Of a DNA stretch of 64,000 bases, positions 31,815 through 41,235 are shown piece after piece; positions within the stretch are counted from its first letter, which is position 1, and the number at the start of each line of letters is the position of its first letter. The DNA comes from Geobacter argillaceus (GTDB lineage: Bacteria; Desulfobacterota; Desulfuromonadia; Geobacterales; DSM-12255), in NCBI RefSeq assembly GCF_007830735.1, contig NZ_VLLN01000012.1, positions 62,001 to 126,000 on the forward strand, read 5' to 3'. A program made the translations under genes and the position numbers. A model generated the notes under the pieces. The model saw nothing but the letters and a program-made list of their open reading frames with translations, had not been told where the DNA came from and searched no databases.

Positions 31815-32626
31815 TGTTCCACCAACTGCCCGAGCGGGGCGAAGCTGAACCGTTCCAGGAAGTAGCGCAGCCTTCCTTCGACGCTCCGGCGCGGTCCGTA
31901 CACCACGAACGACCGGGCGAGGGACAGGGGAAGTCGCGAACCTGCCGGGTCCATCTCCCGGGGGTGGAGATAGAGCACGGCAGGGTGCCCCTCCCGGTTG
32001 AGCCGCTCCATGGTCCCGCTGATCAGCGCCAGCGGCAGGGTCCTGAACCCCCAGCCGCCGCCGGTGGGCAGGTTGCCGACAGGAGACGACGACACCATGG
32101 GTGGCACCTCGACAAGGTCACCCTGGCGGGTCGTCACCAGGTGGGGAACCCTCTTTCCCTGGCGGTCGCCGATAAACGGGAGCGGGGAGAGACTGGAATC
32201 GTACCGATAGCCTTCCTCCTTCAGAATATCGAAGGCCCACGGCGTTTCCCTGCCGGAGAGCGACCACTGGGGCGCCCGAAAACCCAGCGGCCGAATTCCG
32301 CCCTGGGTGGCTATGATTTCGCCGGTCCGCTTTACCTCATCCCTGAAGGCTGCCTGACCAAGCTTTGGCACCAGGGTGTGGGAATAGCCGTGGGAAGCGA
32401 CCTCGTGGCCGGCGGCAACGAGCCGTGGCACGAGCGTTGGCTCCTGTTCGGCCACTGATCCCAGGACAAAGAAGGTCGCCTGCACAGAGAATTCATCCAG
32501 CAGGGCAAGAATCCGCTCCATGTTCGCCAGTATCTGCCAGCGGGAGCGGGGAACCTCCCTACGCGGCTCGACTCCGCAGACGTGAAACCAGTCCTCCACA
32601 TCGATGGTTAAAGCATTATAAGCCAT
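31799..32626 (-). CDS. Polysaccharide deacetylase (CE4, NodB fold)
   Basis: A ~275-residue NodB-domain deacetylase. The metal and catalytic motifs are present: TIDVEDW (Asp pair), HEVASHGYSH (His ligands), GFRAPQWSL and a C-terminal LYLHPREMDP. The pattern TIDVEDWF is that of the subfamily with a DUF3473 tail, often found with exopolysaccharide and exosortase loci. The start is uncertain: ATG at 32626 (MAYNAL) is closest to family N-termini, while ATG at 32677 adds 17 residues; neither has a strong ribosome site. It would remove N- or O-acetyl groups from a glycan. It is the first gene of the lipid cluster. Confidence 0.8.
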   Translation of the reverse strand: MAYNALTIDVEDWFHVCGVEPRREVPRSRWQILANMERILALLDEFSVQATFFVLGSVAEQEPTLVPRLVAAGHEVASHGYSHTLVPKLGQAAFRDEVKRTGEIIATQGGIRPLGFRAPQWSLSGRETPWAFDILKEEGYRYDSSLSPLPFIGDRQGKRVPHLVTTRQGDLVEVPPMVSSSPVGNLPTGGGWGFRTLPLALISGTMERLNREGHPAVLYLHPREMDPAGSRLPLSLARSFVVYGPRRSVEGRLRYFLERFSFAPLGQLVEQWHLA

Positions 32627-32841
32627 TGAAATAAAACCATTCTTAAGAAAAGGCGTTTTTACACCATTGCCTGCCATAAGTCAATGCCGCCGCGGCACCC
32701 CGACCGGGCAGGCGGCTGTAAACCGCTTTTGTCGAATTGTCCGGCTCAAGGAATCTGCTATTGTTTCCGATATGCTCTTCACGGATTTGGGCTTATCCAT
32801 GCACCAGGTTCAGTTTTCCCCCATCGATGAAAGGTGGTCTC

Positions 32842-34701
32842 ATGAGCTTTCCCGTTTCGCTCAAAGGCGTTGTCACTCTCGGACTCTTCTGTACAGCTCT
32901 TATCCTGGCAAGCTTAGACAGCCGGGCAACGGCAGCATCACGCGGCGACATCGACCCGGTGTCGGGAAAACCGTGTGCTCGCTGCCATCCGAGCAAAATT
33001 GACGGCGTTAACGTGCATGAGCCGGTGAAGTCTGACTGCGCGGCCTGTCACAGGACAGCCGGCGGTGACCATCGGGAGCTCCCCGGCCTCTTTGGCGTCA
33101 AGACAACTGGTCCGCGACTGTGCGAAGAGTGCCATGGCGACATGACGTCCCAGAAGAGTGTCCACAAGCCGATTCGGGAAGGCTCCTGTCTGGGGTGCCA
33201 TGCGCCGCACAACTCGCCGCTGAAAAAACTGCTCCGCTACGAGGGGACCCGACTCTGCTTCAGCTGTCACAGCCGGCTGGTGATTGCCACCTGGCCCTAT
33301 CCGCACAAGCCGGTGGCGGCAGGCGACTGTACCGGATGCCATACCCCCCACCAATCGCAGGCACCCAAGCTGTTAAAGAGCGATAAGCAGCTGGTCTGCT
33401 TCAACTGTCACAATCCGGCGCTCGTCAAGGGGGAGTCAGTGCACAAGCCGGTTGCCGAAGGAAATTGCGGTGGCTGCCACGACGTGCATGGCGCCAATTA
33501 CCCGAAGCTGCTCAAGCTTCCCGGCACGCCTGCCGCACTGCTCTGCTCCCGCTGCCACGGCAACCTGGCCAGCCAGAAAACCGTCCACAGTCCGGTCAGG
33601 GAAGGCAAGTGCCTTGCCTGCCACTCGGTCCACAGCGCGCCGGCGAAAAAACTCCTGGCCAAATCGGGGAGCGAATTCTGCTTCCAGTGCCATGACAAGA
33701 CCCCGTTTTCCGGCAAGCGCTTCCCCCATGAGCCGGTTGCCTCGGGCGCCTGCCTGGAGTGCCATGACCCCCACCAGGCAACGGCTCCCAAGCTGGTCAG
33801 AAAGACGAATGACGGACAGTTGATCTGCTTCAGCTGCCACGACAAGACTATCGCCAGCGGCGCCTCGGTCCACGGCCCGGTGGCCGGCGGCGACTGCGGC
33901 GCCTGCCACACGGTGCACGGCGGCGATCAGCCGCGGCTCCTGAAGGCATCAATCACCCCGCCGGTCAAGCTCTGCCAGGAATGCCACGGCACCATGGCCA
34001 CGGAGAAGAGTGTCCACTGGCATGTAAAGCAGGGCGAATGCCTTGCCTGCCACCAACCACACAGTGCGCCGGCGAAAAAACTTCTCAGGGCCGCAGGTGA
34101 AAAACTCTGTTTCGAATGTCATCGCAAGGAACGGCTCCTCGGCGCCTTCCCCCACTCCCCGGCAGCGGCAGGGGACTGCATGGCCTGCCATGACCCGCAC
34201 CAGGCAAAGGAAACAGCTCTGATAAAACTCGCCGATAAACCGGTCTGCTTCTCCTGCCACGACAAGGCCATGGCCACGGGTGTATCGGTTCACCCGCCGG
34301 TGGCTGTCGGCGAATGCAATGCCTGCCACGCCACGCACGGCAGCGACCAGCCGAAGCTCCTGAAGGCCCGCCTCGCCACCGGCTCGTCCCTGGCGTTCTC
34401 AACCGAGCAGTTCGAGCTCTGTTTTACCTGTCATGATGTCGCGGCCATGACAACTCCCGACACGGACAAGGCGACCGCCTTCCGGGACGGGAACAAAAAC
34501 CTGCACTATGCCCATGTGCAGAACGGCATGGTTGCCTGCCGCAGCTGCCACGACTTCCACGCCGCCCCCCAGCCGCACCTGCTCAAGGAGAAAGAGGGTA
34601 GCGGCAAAAAAGCGGTTACCCTGACCTTCAAGCCGACGGCCAACGGTGGCAACTGCACCATGAGCTGCCACGACAGCATAGCCTATGACCGGAAAAGGTA
34701 G
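32842..34701 (+). CDS. Multiheme c-type cytochrome with 22 CxxCH and one CxxxCH motif
   Basis: A 619-residue exported protein: signal peptide (VVTLGLFCTALILASLDSRA), then a tandem series of doubled CxxCH modules. I count 22 CxxCH sites from CARCH near residue 46 to CRSCH, plus a final CTMSCH with three residues between the cysteines. The modules repeat a pattern of LCFxCHDK...SVHxPVxxGxCxxCHxxH, i.e. a recent-looking internal duplication. It has no membrane anchor after the signal peptide. It probably serves as a periplasmic or extracellular electron conduit. The start at 32842 follows AAAGGTGG and fits the signal peptide; upstream ATGs would not. Confidence 0.9.
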   Translation: MSFPVSLKGVVTLGLFCTALILASLDSRATAASRGDIDPVSGKPCARCHPSKIDGVNVHEPVKSDCAACHRTAGGDHRELPGLFGVKTTGPRLCEECHGDMTSQKSVHKPIREGSCLGCHAPHNSPLKKLLRYEGTRLCFSCHSRLVIATWPYPHKPVAAGDCTGCHTPHQSQAPKLLKSDKQLVCFNCHNPALVKGESVHKPVAEGNCGGCHDVHGANYPKLLKLPGTPAALLCSRCHGNLASQKTVHSPVREGKCLACHSVHSAPAKKLLAKSGSEFCFQCHDKTPFSGKRFPHEPVASGACLECHDPHQATAPKLVRKTNDGQLICFSCHDKTIASGASVHGPVAGGDCGACHTVHGGDQPRLLKASITPPVKLCQECHGTMATEKSVHWHVKQGECLACHQPHSAPAKKLLRAAGEKLCFECHRKERLLGAFPHSPAAAGDCMACHDPHQAKETALIKLADKPVCFSCHDKAMATGVSVHPPVAVGECNACHATHGSDQPKLLKARLATGSSLAFSTEQFELCFTCHDVAAMTTPDTDKATAFRDGNKNLHYAHVQNGMVACRSCHDFHAAPQPHLLKEKEGSGKKAVTLTFKPTANGGNCTMSCHDSIAYDRKR

Positions 34702-35621
34702 AATGGATGGGGGTTGAGCCAGGTCTGTTCTTCCGGATACGGCTGGCCGAACGTGCGAACGTAGTGCCGTAGCAGTGTCAACGGTACCGGCAGCGACACC
34801 TGTCCCTGCCGGTACCGCCCGAACAGCTCCAGGAGTTCGCTTTTTTCGTCAGTGGAGAGCTGCTGCTTGAAATACCCCATCACATGCATGAACACATCGA
34901 CCTGCTTCCTCGGAGTCGCCCGATAGCCAAGGGTCCGCATGAAGAGCGCCTCGTAGCTCCGCATCAGCTCATCCCGCTCCACCCACTTGCCAGACGCCAT
35001 CAGTTTGCCCAGTTCCCGGTAGAGCTGGGGGTTATGGACCATCAACTGCAGTTTGTGGCTGGTGTGGAACCTGACCAGCCCACCGATGCTGCCGTCGTTC
35101 CGGCAGAACTCCTGCCAGCGGCAATACGCTAAGACCCGCTCCAGGAACTGCTCCCGCAGGGCCGGATCATTGAGACGCCCCTCTTCCTCGACCGGCAGGT
35201 TCGGGAAATGCTCCGCCACCGCCCGGGCAAACAGGCCGCTGCCGCTCCTGGCCACCCCTCCGCTGTTGTAGACCTTCACCCGGAACAGGCCGGAACTGGG
35301 CGAATCCTTCTTGAACACGAAACCGCACAGCTCCTCCCGTTCCAGTTCGACAACCTTGGCCCGGCAGAACGCCAGCATTTGCTCCGTCAGGTCAACCCGG
35401 CTCCGGGTCGTCACCAGGCGGGGCGCCGCCGGCTCACCCTCAAGCCGCATTGCCTCCCTGGGGACCGGCAGACCGGCCCCCACCTCGGGACAAACCGGCA
35501 CAAAGGTAACAAATGGGCCGAGGATATCGGTCAGCCAGCGGTCATGCTTGTGGCCACCGTCGTAGCGAACCCGCTCGCCGAGCAGACAGGAACTGACGCC
35601 GATTTTTGGGGTGCTGGCCAT
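34683..35621 (-). CDS. DUF523 + DUF1722 (YbgA-like) protein
   Basis: A 312-residue cytoplasmic protein of two domains: an N-terminal DUF523 (residues ~5-150; IGVSSCLLGERVRYDGGHK, FVPVCPEVGAGL and KKDSPSSG), with several conserved cysteines, and a C-terminal DUF1722/YbgA (~190-305; FHTSHKLQLMVHNP). The fusion is common in bacteria. Its role is not established; the conserved cysteines suggest a metal or iron-sulfur site. The gene converges with the multiheme cytochrome gene and the two coding ends overlap by 19 bases. Confidence 0.85.
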   Translation of the reverse strand: MASTPKIGVSSCLLGERVRYDGGHKHDRWLTDILGPFVTFVPVCPEVGAGLPVPREAMRLEGEPAAPRLVTTRSRVDLTEQMLAFCRAKVVELEREELCGFVFKKDSPSSGLFRVKVYNSGGVARSGSGLFARAVAEHFPNLPVEEEGRLNDPALREQFLERVLAYCRWQEFCRNDGSIGGLVRFHTSHKLQLMVHNPQLYRELGKLMASGKWVERDELMRSYEALFMRTLGYRATPRKQVDVFMHVMGYFKQQLSTDEKSELLELFGRYRQGQVSLPVPLTLLRHYVRTFGQPYPEEQTWLNPHPFYLFRS

Positions 35622-35707
35622 GGCAAACTCCGGTCAGGCGTGTTACAGTATTTGCGCTATTGCGAATCTACCACGCACAAGCGACAACAGACAAGGAGGC
35701 ACAGATC

Positions 35708-35881
35708 ATGGCATGTCAATGCGGCGAAAAGCACGAAGGACATCTCTGCATGCTCAAGAGCAAGGGGCTGTTGGACGAGGTCAAACATCTGGCACAGAAC
35801 CCGACCGTTGTATGCTTCATCTGTGGCGGCGAGGCCAATTCTGCGGACAATGTCTGCGAACCGATGCCGTTAAAGCAGTGA
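35708..35881 (+). CDS. Small Cys-rich protein (hypothetical)
   Basis: A 57-residue protein with cysteines at CQCGEKHEGHLC near the start and CFICGG plus a later Cys near the end, a pattern suited to a zinc ribbon. AAGGAGG lies ten bases before the ATG at 35708, supporting real translation. An upstream ATG in frame at 35606 would add an unlikely N-terminus and overlap the divergent gene. No family recognised. It lies 168 bases before ferrochelatase. Confidence 0.6.
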   Translation: MACQCGEKHEGHLCMLKSKGLLDEVKHLAQNPTVVCFICGGEANSADNVCEPMPLKQ

Positions 35882-36049
35882 CTCGTGACCGGTGACTGGT
35901 AGCTGCCGGTGACGCAGACAGGAATGGCTTCCGTGCTGTATAGGACTCTGTTGCTCGCGGCCATTGCCCATGGCTGCTATGCCGCACTCCTCTTTCTCGG
36001 CCAGCGACCGGGTCGAAGCATGCAACTTTTTTCACTACCGAGGTAACCG

Positions 36050-37018
36050 ATGGCCCGGAAAACCGCCGTACTTCTCCTCCAGATGGGAGGCCCCGACTCC
36101 ATCGACGCTGTCGAGCCGTTCCTGCGCAACCTTTTTGCCGACCGGGACATCATCAAGATCGGCCCGGCCTGGCTCCAGCCGCTCATCGCCCGGATCATCG
36201 CCAAGCGGCGGGCACCCAAGGTGGAGAAGAACTACGCGGACATCGGTGGCAAGTCTCCCCTGCGGGAACTGACCGAGGCACAGGGCAAGGCACTTGAAGA
36301 GACGCTCGGCGACGGGTACCGCTGCTTCGTGGCCATGCGCTACTGGCGCCCCTCCACACTGGAGGCGCTGGCGGCAATCAAGCGGGAGGGGATCGAGCGG
36401 ATCATCGCCCTGTCACTCTACCCCCACTACTCGCGGGCGACCACCGGCTCCAGCATCAACGAACTGAAGCGCATTCTTGAGCAGGCCGGCACGAAATTCG
36501 ACGTGACCTACATCGACCGCTTCTACGATCATCCCCTCTACATCGAGGCGTTGGCCGAAAAGATCCGGGAAGGTCTGGAGGAGTTCCACCCGCTGGCCGA
36601 CCGGGAGATCCTCTTTTCGGCCCATTCACTTCCCCAGTCATTCATCGACGAGGGTGATCCCTATCTCTCCCATATCGAGGAAACGGTGCGGCTGGTGATG
36701 GAGAAGTTCGAGGTCCCGCATCATCTGGCCTTCCAGTCCCGGGCCGGACCGGTAAAATGGCTGGAGCCCTCCACCGAGGCCATGCTGGAGCACCTGGCGG
36801 CCCATGGCAGCAAGAACCTGCTCATCGTGCCGCTCTCGTTCGTTTCGGATCATATCGAGACCCTGCACGAGATCGACATCGAATACGGCAAGATGGCCTT
36901 TAACCTTGGGTTTGCCAAGTGCAAGCGCTCGCCGTCGCTGAACACGTCGCCAACCTTCATTGCCTGCCTGGCGGACCTGGTGGCAAAGGTTCAACCGGTT
37001 ACCGAAGCTTCCCGCTGA
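36050..37018 (+). CDS. hemH: Ferrochelatase
   Basis: A 322-residue HemH that inserts Fe2+ into protoporphyrin IX (or coproporphyrin III). Visible motifs are [10 protein letters not shown] at the start, [31 protein letters not shown] with the metal-binding His, the [16 protein letters not shown] signature and a conserved [17 protein letters not shown] with the second His and Glu. The length is typical of bacterial enzymes. Supplying heme for the neighbouring multiheme cytochrome is plausible. Its 3' end overlaps the convergent globin gene by 28 bases. Confidence 0.95.
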   Translation: MARKTAVLLLQMGGPDSIDAVEPFLRNLFADRDIIKIGPAWLQPLIARIIAKRRAPKVEKNYADIGGKSPLRELTEAQGKALEETLGDGYRCFVAMRYWRPSTLEALAAIKREGIERIIALSLYPHYSRATTGSSINELKRILEQAGTKFDVTYIDRFYDHPLYIEALAEKIREGLEEFHPLADREILFSAHSLPQSFIDEGDPYLSHIEETVRLVMEKFEVPHHLAFQSRAGPVKWLEPSTEAMLEHLAAHGSKNLLIVPLSFVSDHIETLHEIDIEYGKMAFNLGFAKCKRSPSLNTSPTFIACLADLVAKVQPVTEASR

Positions 37019-37896
37019 CTCTTCGCCACCAGGTAGTAGACGATCCCCAGAATCAGCAGAGTGCCGGCCAGGAAGATCTGGGTCTCCAGGGCATCGTGGC
37101 GCAGGGTCGAGATGAGAATCTCCCTGATCAGGGCCACGATGATCACCCCGATGAAGACCAGGATGTTGAACTTTCCCCCCTTCAGGGTCTTGATCTCGTT
37201 GTCCATCAGCTCGATCATCATCCAGATGATCAGCAGCGTTCCCAGTGCGCCGAGTATCCCCTTCTCCACGTCGCCGTGGAAGATATGGGCAATGTCCCAG
37301 ATGAAGAGGCCGACTACCCCCAGAGAGACGCCGGCCAGGGCAATCACCAGTATCAGATTCAGCCCGTAGGTGAACCGCTCGGCCGCCCGGATCAGCTGGG
37401 ACTCGATCCGGCGGTTGACAAAGACTTTCCGCAGTTCCTCCTCCTGATAGGAGGCGCTCATGATGTCCAGGTTGATGTCGACGATCTTTTCGGCGGCATT
37501 ACGGAACTTGCGCCGCTCCTGGATGTTGGGGAAATTCTCCTGCAGGAGCTCAATGATGAAGTGTCGGATCACATTCATGGCCGCATTGACGAAATGGGCC
37601 TTGAGCCCTATCCTGACATGGGTCTGGCCGATCCGCTGGAGGGTATGGTAGTAGAGATTGTCGTAGCTGCCGGTAAAGAGCGCCAGGAACCACTCCTGGT
37701 GGGTCTTGCGCAGCCGCTGCCGCAACGTGCTATCTTTCAGGAACTCCGCGGTCTCAGGTATCCCGAGGAGGTAGTCGTAGAATTCGTCCGCCATCCGTTC
37801 CCTGTTGGCCTCGGCCAGGGGCCGCAGCTGCCGCAGCAGCTCCGCATCCTCGTCGGTGAAGAAGTAGTGCCCCTTGATATCCTGCATGGTCAGCAT
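36991..37896 (-). CDS. Protoglobin-PsiE-like membrane fusion protein
   Basis: A 301-residue two-part protein. Residues ~1-170 look like a protoglobin/HemAT-type sensor globin: the helix [15 protein letters not shown] contains the likely proximal His93, and [15 protein letters not shown] precedes it. Residues ~190-295 form about four membrane helices resembling the PsiE family ([20 protein letters not shown], with the conserved [11 protein letters not shown]). The start at 37896 is supported by AAAGGAGA. The heme-binding part could report O2, NO or redox state to the membrane part. Function unknown; it converges with hemH. Confidence 0.75.
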   Translation of the reverse strand: MLTMQDIKGHYFFTDEDAELLRQLRPLAEANRERMADEFYDYLLGIPETAEFLKDSTLRQRLRKTHQEWFLALFTGSYDNLYYHTLQRIGQTHVRIGLKAHFVNAAMNVIRHFIIELLQENFPNIQERRKFRNAAEKIVDINLDIMSASYQEEELRKVFVNRRIESQLIRAAERFTYGLNLILVIALAGVSLGVVGLFIWDIAHIFHGDVEKGILGALGTLLIIWMMIELMDNEIKTLKGGKFNILVFIGVIIVALIREILISTLRHDALETQIFLAGTLLILGIVYYLVAKSQREASVTG

Positions 37897-37979
37897 GACG
37901 GTTCTCCTTTGACCTGTGATGTGGTAGAGTATAGGCGCTAAACGGGCTGCTGGCAATTCTGTAAACATTCGGTATGGTT

Positions 37980-38159
37980 ATGAAAACATGCATTCTTTGC
38001 AACGCCGAATTTGATCCGTCCACCGAACCATCGATCTTTGCCGAAGCCGGCGCCTGGCTGGCTGAGGAGATATGGCGCGATGGCGGCGAACTATGCCCGA
38101 CCTGCCTCGAAAACCGGGCAAAACTTGTCATGATGTACCACCACGAATTCAACACCTGA
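37980..38159 (+). CDS. Small zinc-ribbon-like protein (hypothetical)
   Basis: A 59-residue protein with two CxxC pairs (CILCNAEF and CPTCLENR) separated by about 33 residues, typical of a small zinc finger. An ATG six bases earlier (37974) is also possible. No clear ribosome site can be assigned. It is divergent from the globin-PsiE gene and upstream of the MoxR-type gene. Function not recognised. Confidence 0.55.
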   Translation: MKTCILCNAEFDPSTEPSIFAEAGAWLAEEIWRDGGELCPTCLENRAKLVMMYHHEFNT

Positions 38160-38263
38160 CATCAGCATCGAGGGAAAAGGTTCGAGGAACGAGGAAAGAT
38201 TGACCGACTCTCTCCCTCGCTCCCGTATCCTCGCACCTCGTTCCTTCGTTCTTTGGAGACCCG

Positions 38264-39088
38264 ATGGAAAGAATCACCCTTGAAGGCATTGAACTCACCC
38301 TGGCCAACCCGGTAACCCTTCCCCTCAAATGGGTGGGACAGGAGGAACTGCTCAGGCAGCTCCTGGCCGCCTGGCTCGTGATCGACGACAGGGACATCCC
38401 CTTCAACCCGCGACTCATCGGCAAACCCGGCGTCGGCAAAACCACCCTCGCCTATGCCGCGGCCCGCGCCCTTTCGCGGCCGGTCTACCTCTTCCAGGCA
38501 ACCATGGATACCCGACCGGAAGACCTGATTGTCACCCCCACGGTAGGACCGGATGGCAGGATACAGTACGCCGGCTCATCGCTCGTAACTGCCATGCTCA
38601 AAGGGGGGGTATTGATCCTGGACGAAGGTAACCGGATGAGCGAAAAGGCGTGGGCCTCACTGGCGCCGCTCCTGGATGACCGGCGCTATGTGGAGTCCAT
38701 CATCACCGGCCTCAGGATCAGCGCCCATCGGGACTTCCGCATCGTCGTCACCATGAACGAAGACTCCTCCACCTTTGATGTGCCCGAGTACATCCACTCG
38801 CGTCTCCAGCCCCAGATTTACATCGATTTTCCCGAGGCCGACGAAGAGTTCCAGATTCTCAAAGAAAATCTCCCCTTCGCCCCGCCCCGCATCCTCAAAT
38901 ATGTGGTCGATTTCCTGCAGCGTGCCCATGCCGCCGACGAACTCTACTCGGTCCGGGACGGCATCAACATCGCCCGCTACGCGCTGAAGATGATGCAGGC
39001 AACGGAACGCGATGCCAAGGAACTCCTTCCTCTGGCTGTGGAAAGCATCCTGGGAGACGAAGCGCTGCGCTATATCGCGCCACAGTGA
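38264..39088 (+). CDS. MoxR/CbbQ-like AAA+ ATPase
   Basis: A 274-residue AAA+ (AAA_5 type) ATPase. It has Walker A GKPGVGKT (residues 53-60), Walker B GGVLILDEGNRM, a sensor segment FRIVVTMNED and an arginine-finger region YIHSRLQPQIYIDFPE. Such proteins act with a VWA-domain partner to insert cofactors or activate enzymes; no VWA gene follows here, so the partner is elsewhere or absent. Between it and the preceding small gene lies an imperfect inverted repeat (GAGGAACGAGG...CCTCGTTCC, ~38180-38245). The client protein is unknown. Confidence 0.85.
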   Translation: MERITLEGIELTLANPVTLPLKWVGQEELLRQLLAAWLVIDDRDIPFNPRLIGKPGVGKTTLAYAAARALSRPVYLFQATMDTRPEDLIVTPTVGPDGRIQYAGSSLVTAMLKGGVLILDEGNRMSEKAWASLAPLLDDRRYVESIITGLRISAHRDFRIVVTMNEDSSTFDVPEYIHSRLQPQIYIDFPEADEEFQILKENLPFAPPRILKYVVDFLQRAHAADELYSVRDGINIARYALKMMQATERDAKELLPLAVESILGDEALRYIAPQ

Positions 39089-39305
39089 CAGCACGTCCCC
39101 ACAGATCAAGATCAGCAACACAAATCCTTGCGCAAAATTACAAACAATCAATTAACACCAAGCGTTAATTCACCGACCCAGGCCTCTAAATAACACCGTT
39201 CTTTTTGGGACACGCTTGATACAGTCTGATATTACTATTATTTTCCATCAGGCATTATTTTTGCTTTGACCTTAGAGATGGCAGCTTAAGTTAAAGGACC
39301 AAGTC

Positions 39306-39668
39306 ATGAAAAAATCTTGCTGCATTATTATTGTGCTTTCATTGGTTTCACTTTTTCTTTCAACATCCCCCCTGGCGCACGAAGCACGCGCTGAATTGAC
39401 CGTGAAAGACTTCATCATCGTCAAAGACACCAGTTATTTCAGCTACTACATTAACGGCATATACCAGGGACTCCGTCTGGCGAACAGCAGCCTCAACGCG
39501 ACAAACAGAAAGCAGTTCTTCTGCATTCCCGACACGCTCATTCTGGACACCAACCATCTGGTTTCTTTGGTTGAAGATACCGTCAATACCTACCAGCTGG
39601 CGCCCGATGCGCAGATCGAACCGATCATGCTCATGGCCCTTCAGCAAACCTTCCCCTGCAGCAACTAG
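39306..39668 (+). CDS. Exported Rap1a/Tai-like small protein
   Basis: A 120-residue protein with a signal peptide (SCCIIIVLSLVSLFLSTSPLA). The mature part resembles the Rap1a/Tai family, with a YINGIYQGL helix, a Cys in FFCIPDTLIL, a DTVNTYQLAPD segment and a final Cys (TFPCSN) that could form the family's disulfide. In Serratia the Rap proteins give immunity to T6SS amidases, but most family members have no known role and no effector gene is seen here. The start is preceded by AAAGGACC. The 39089-39305 gap shows nothing clear. Confidence 0.55.
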   Translation: MKKSCCIIIVLSLVSLFLSTSPLAHEARAELTVKDFIIVKDTSYFSYYINGIYQGLRLANSSLNATNRKQFFCIPDTLILDTNHLVSLVEDTVNTYQLAPDAQIEPIMLMALQQTFPCSN

Positions 39669-39672
39669 CTGT

Positions 39673-41202
39673 CTACGACAAGCTCCCCAGATTGTACTGC
39701 CTGATCTTTCGATAGAGGGTGTTCCGGCCGATACCCAGCACCTTTGCCGTTTCGGTGATGTTCCTCCGACACTGTTCCAACGCCCTCCTGATGGCATCCG
39801 CTTCCGTCTCCTTCAGACCGAGCTGAAGGTCCGGCTCCACCCCCTTGCCGCGCATGGCTCTCAGCACCCCCGCCTCGACTTCGTGCAGCGCAACGAGCGT
39901 CTCCTGCAACGCATCACCACTCATCCCTGCCAGCAGATCAGCTTTGGCAAAATAAGAGAGTAAATCCTTCAGGGTCTTGTGCCCTTCCTGGTTCTGCCCC
40001 GTGCCCGGTGCCACCGTCTTCGCGGCATCGGTGGCACCGGGCAGGAACCTGCTTCCCAGATGTTCGGGCAGAATCGTTCCGTCACTGCTCATCACCACGG
40101 CCCGACGCATCACGTTGGCCAGTTCGCGGATATTGCCCGGCCAGCCGTATTCCCTTAGCAGGCGCATGGCTGCCGGCGAGATCTGAATATCGGCATTATG
40201 CTGCCGGGCAAAGTGCTCGGCAAGCTGCGGGATGTCGTCGGCCCGGGCACGCAGGGGGGGGATTTCCAGGCGCACCACGTTGAGGCGGTAATAGAGATCC
40301 TCGCGGAAGGTCTTTTCGCGGATCGCCTCCTCCAGGTCGACGTTGGTGGCGGCGATGACCCGCACGTCGGTCTTTATCGCCTTTCCGCCACCGACCCGCA
40401 TAAACTCTCCGGTTTCCAGCACCCGCAACAGCTTGACCTGGATCTGCGGACTGGCGTCGCCGATCTCGTCCAACAGCAGGGTACCGCGGTTGGCCAGCTC
40501 GAAAATACCGCGCCGGGTCTGGCTGGCACCGGTGAACGCCCCCTTTTCGTGGCCGAACAGTTCGCTCTCCAGCAGGTTTTCCGGCAGCGCGCCGCAGTTC
40601 ACCGGAATGAAGGGCTGGTCGGCGCGGCCCGAGGCGGCGTGGATGAACCGGGCCAGCACCTCCTTGCCGGTCCCGGTCTTCCCCTGGATCAGCACATTGA
40701 TGTTCTTGGTGGCGATTTTGTAGGCCAGCGAAACCAGGCGCCGCATGCTCGGCGCGGTGCCGACCCGGAAACCGACCGCCTGGGCCGTATCGGACCACTC
40801 TTCCGTGGCGCGGTTCCCGTTCTGTTGGGCAGCGCCGTGGCTGGCGGCCTTTTCGATCAATGCCTCGATCTCGCCAATGTCGTCGAACGGCTTCTCCAGA
40901 TATTCGTAGGCCCCCAGCTGCATCGCCGTCACCGCGGTCTTGACGGTGCTGTAACCGGTCATGAGGATCACCTCGCAGGCCGGCTGTCTGGTCTTGATCA
41001 TCTGCAGCAGGGTCAGGCCGTCGGTATCCGGCAGCTTCAGATCGACCATCGCCACGCTGAAGCTTCTCCCTTCCAGGGCGCGCATCGCCTCCGGCTCGTT
41101 GCCGGCGGTGACAACGCCATACCCCTTTCTGGTGAGCAGGCGGCTGAAAAAGGTGCAGACATCCGCTTCGTCGTCGATGATCAGGACCTGGGACGGGGAC
41201 AT
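39673..41202 (-). CDS. Sigma-54-dependent response regulator (NtrC family)
   Basis: A ~509-residue enhancer-binding protein with three domains. The receiver domain (1-120) has the phospho-acceptor Asp54 in VAMVDLKLPDTDG and the IIDDEAD acidic pocket. The AAA+ domain has GKTGTGKEVL, the sigma-54 contact loop GAFTGAS, and LLLDEIGDAS. A C-terminal Fis-type helix-turn-helix contains ITETAKVLGIGRNTLYRKI. The start at 41202 (MSPSQVL) follows TGGAGA. It pairs with the histidine kinase 33 bases upstream. GGAACAA palindromes and a -24/-12 promoter near the alcohol dehydrogenase genes make those its likely targets (inferred). Confidence 0.9.
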   Translation of the reverse strand: MSPSQVLIIDDEADVCTFFSRLLTRKGYGVVTAGNEPEAMRALEGRSFSVAMVDLKLPDTDGLTLLQMIKTRQPACEVILMTGYSTVKTAVTAMQLGAYEYLEKPFDDIGEIEALIEKAASHGAAQQNGNRATEEWSDTAQAVGFRVGTAPSMRRLVSLAYKIATKNINVLIQGKTGTGKEVLARFIHAASGRADQPFIPVNCGALPENLLESELFGHEKGAFTGASQTRRGIFELANRGTLLLDEIGDASPQIQVKLLRVLETGEFMRVGGGKAIKTDVRVIAATNVDLEEAIREKTFREDLYYRLNVVRLEIPPLRARADDIPQLAEHFARQHNADIQISPAAMRLLREYGWPGNIRELANVMRRAVVMSSDGTILPEHLGSRFLPGATDAAKTVAPGTGQNQEGHKTLKDLLSYFAKADLLAGMSGDALQETLVALHEVEAGVLRAMRGKGVEPDLQLGLKETEADAIRRALEQCRRNITETAKVLGIGRNTLYRKIRQYNLGSLS

Positions 41203-41235
41203 GTTTTCTCCAGTCGGGCGCGGCAAGCGGCGCCC

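Noticed and set aside
14037-32626. Hopanoid biosynthesis as the role of the MMPL, radical SAM and glycosyltransferase genes
   Set aside because: No squalene or hopene cyclase genes are present, while KS, ACP and ketoreductase genes point to an acyl chain instead.
32677-32841. Search for a GEMM or other riboswitch ahead of the multiheme cytochrome
   Set aside because: No conserved GEMM core or other riboswitch pattern was recognisable.
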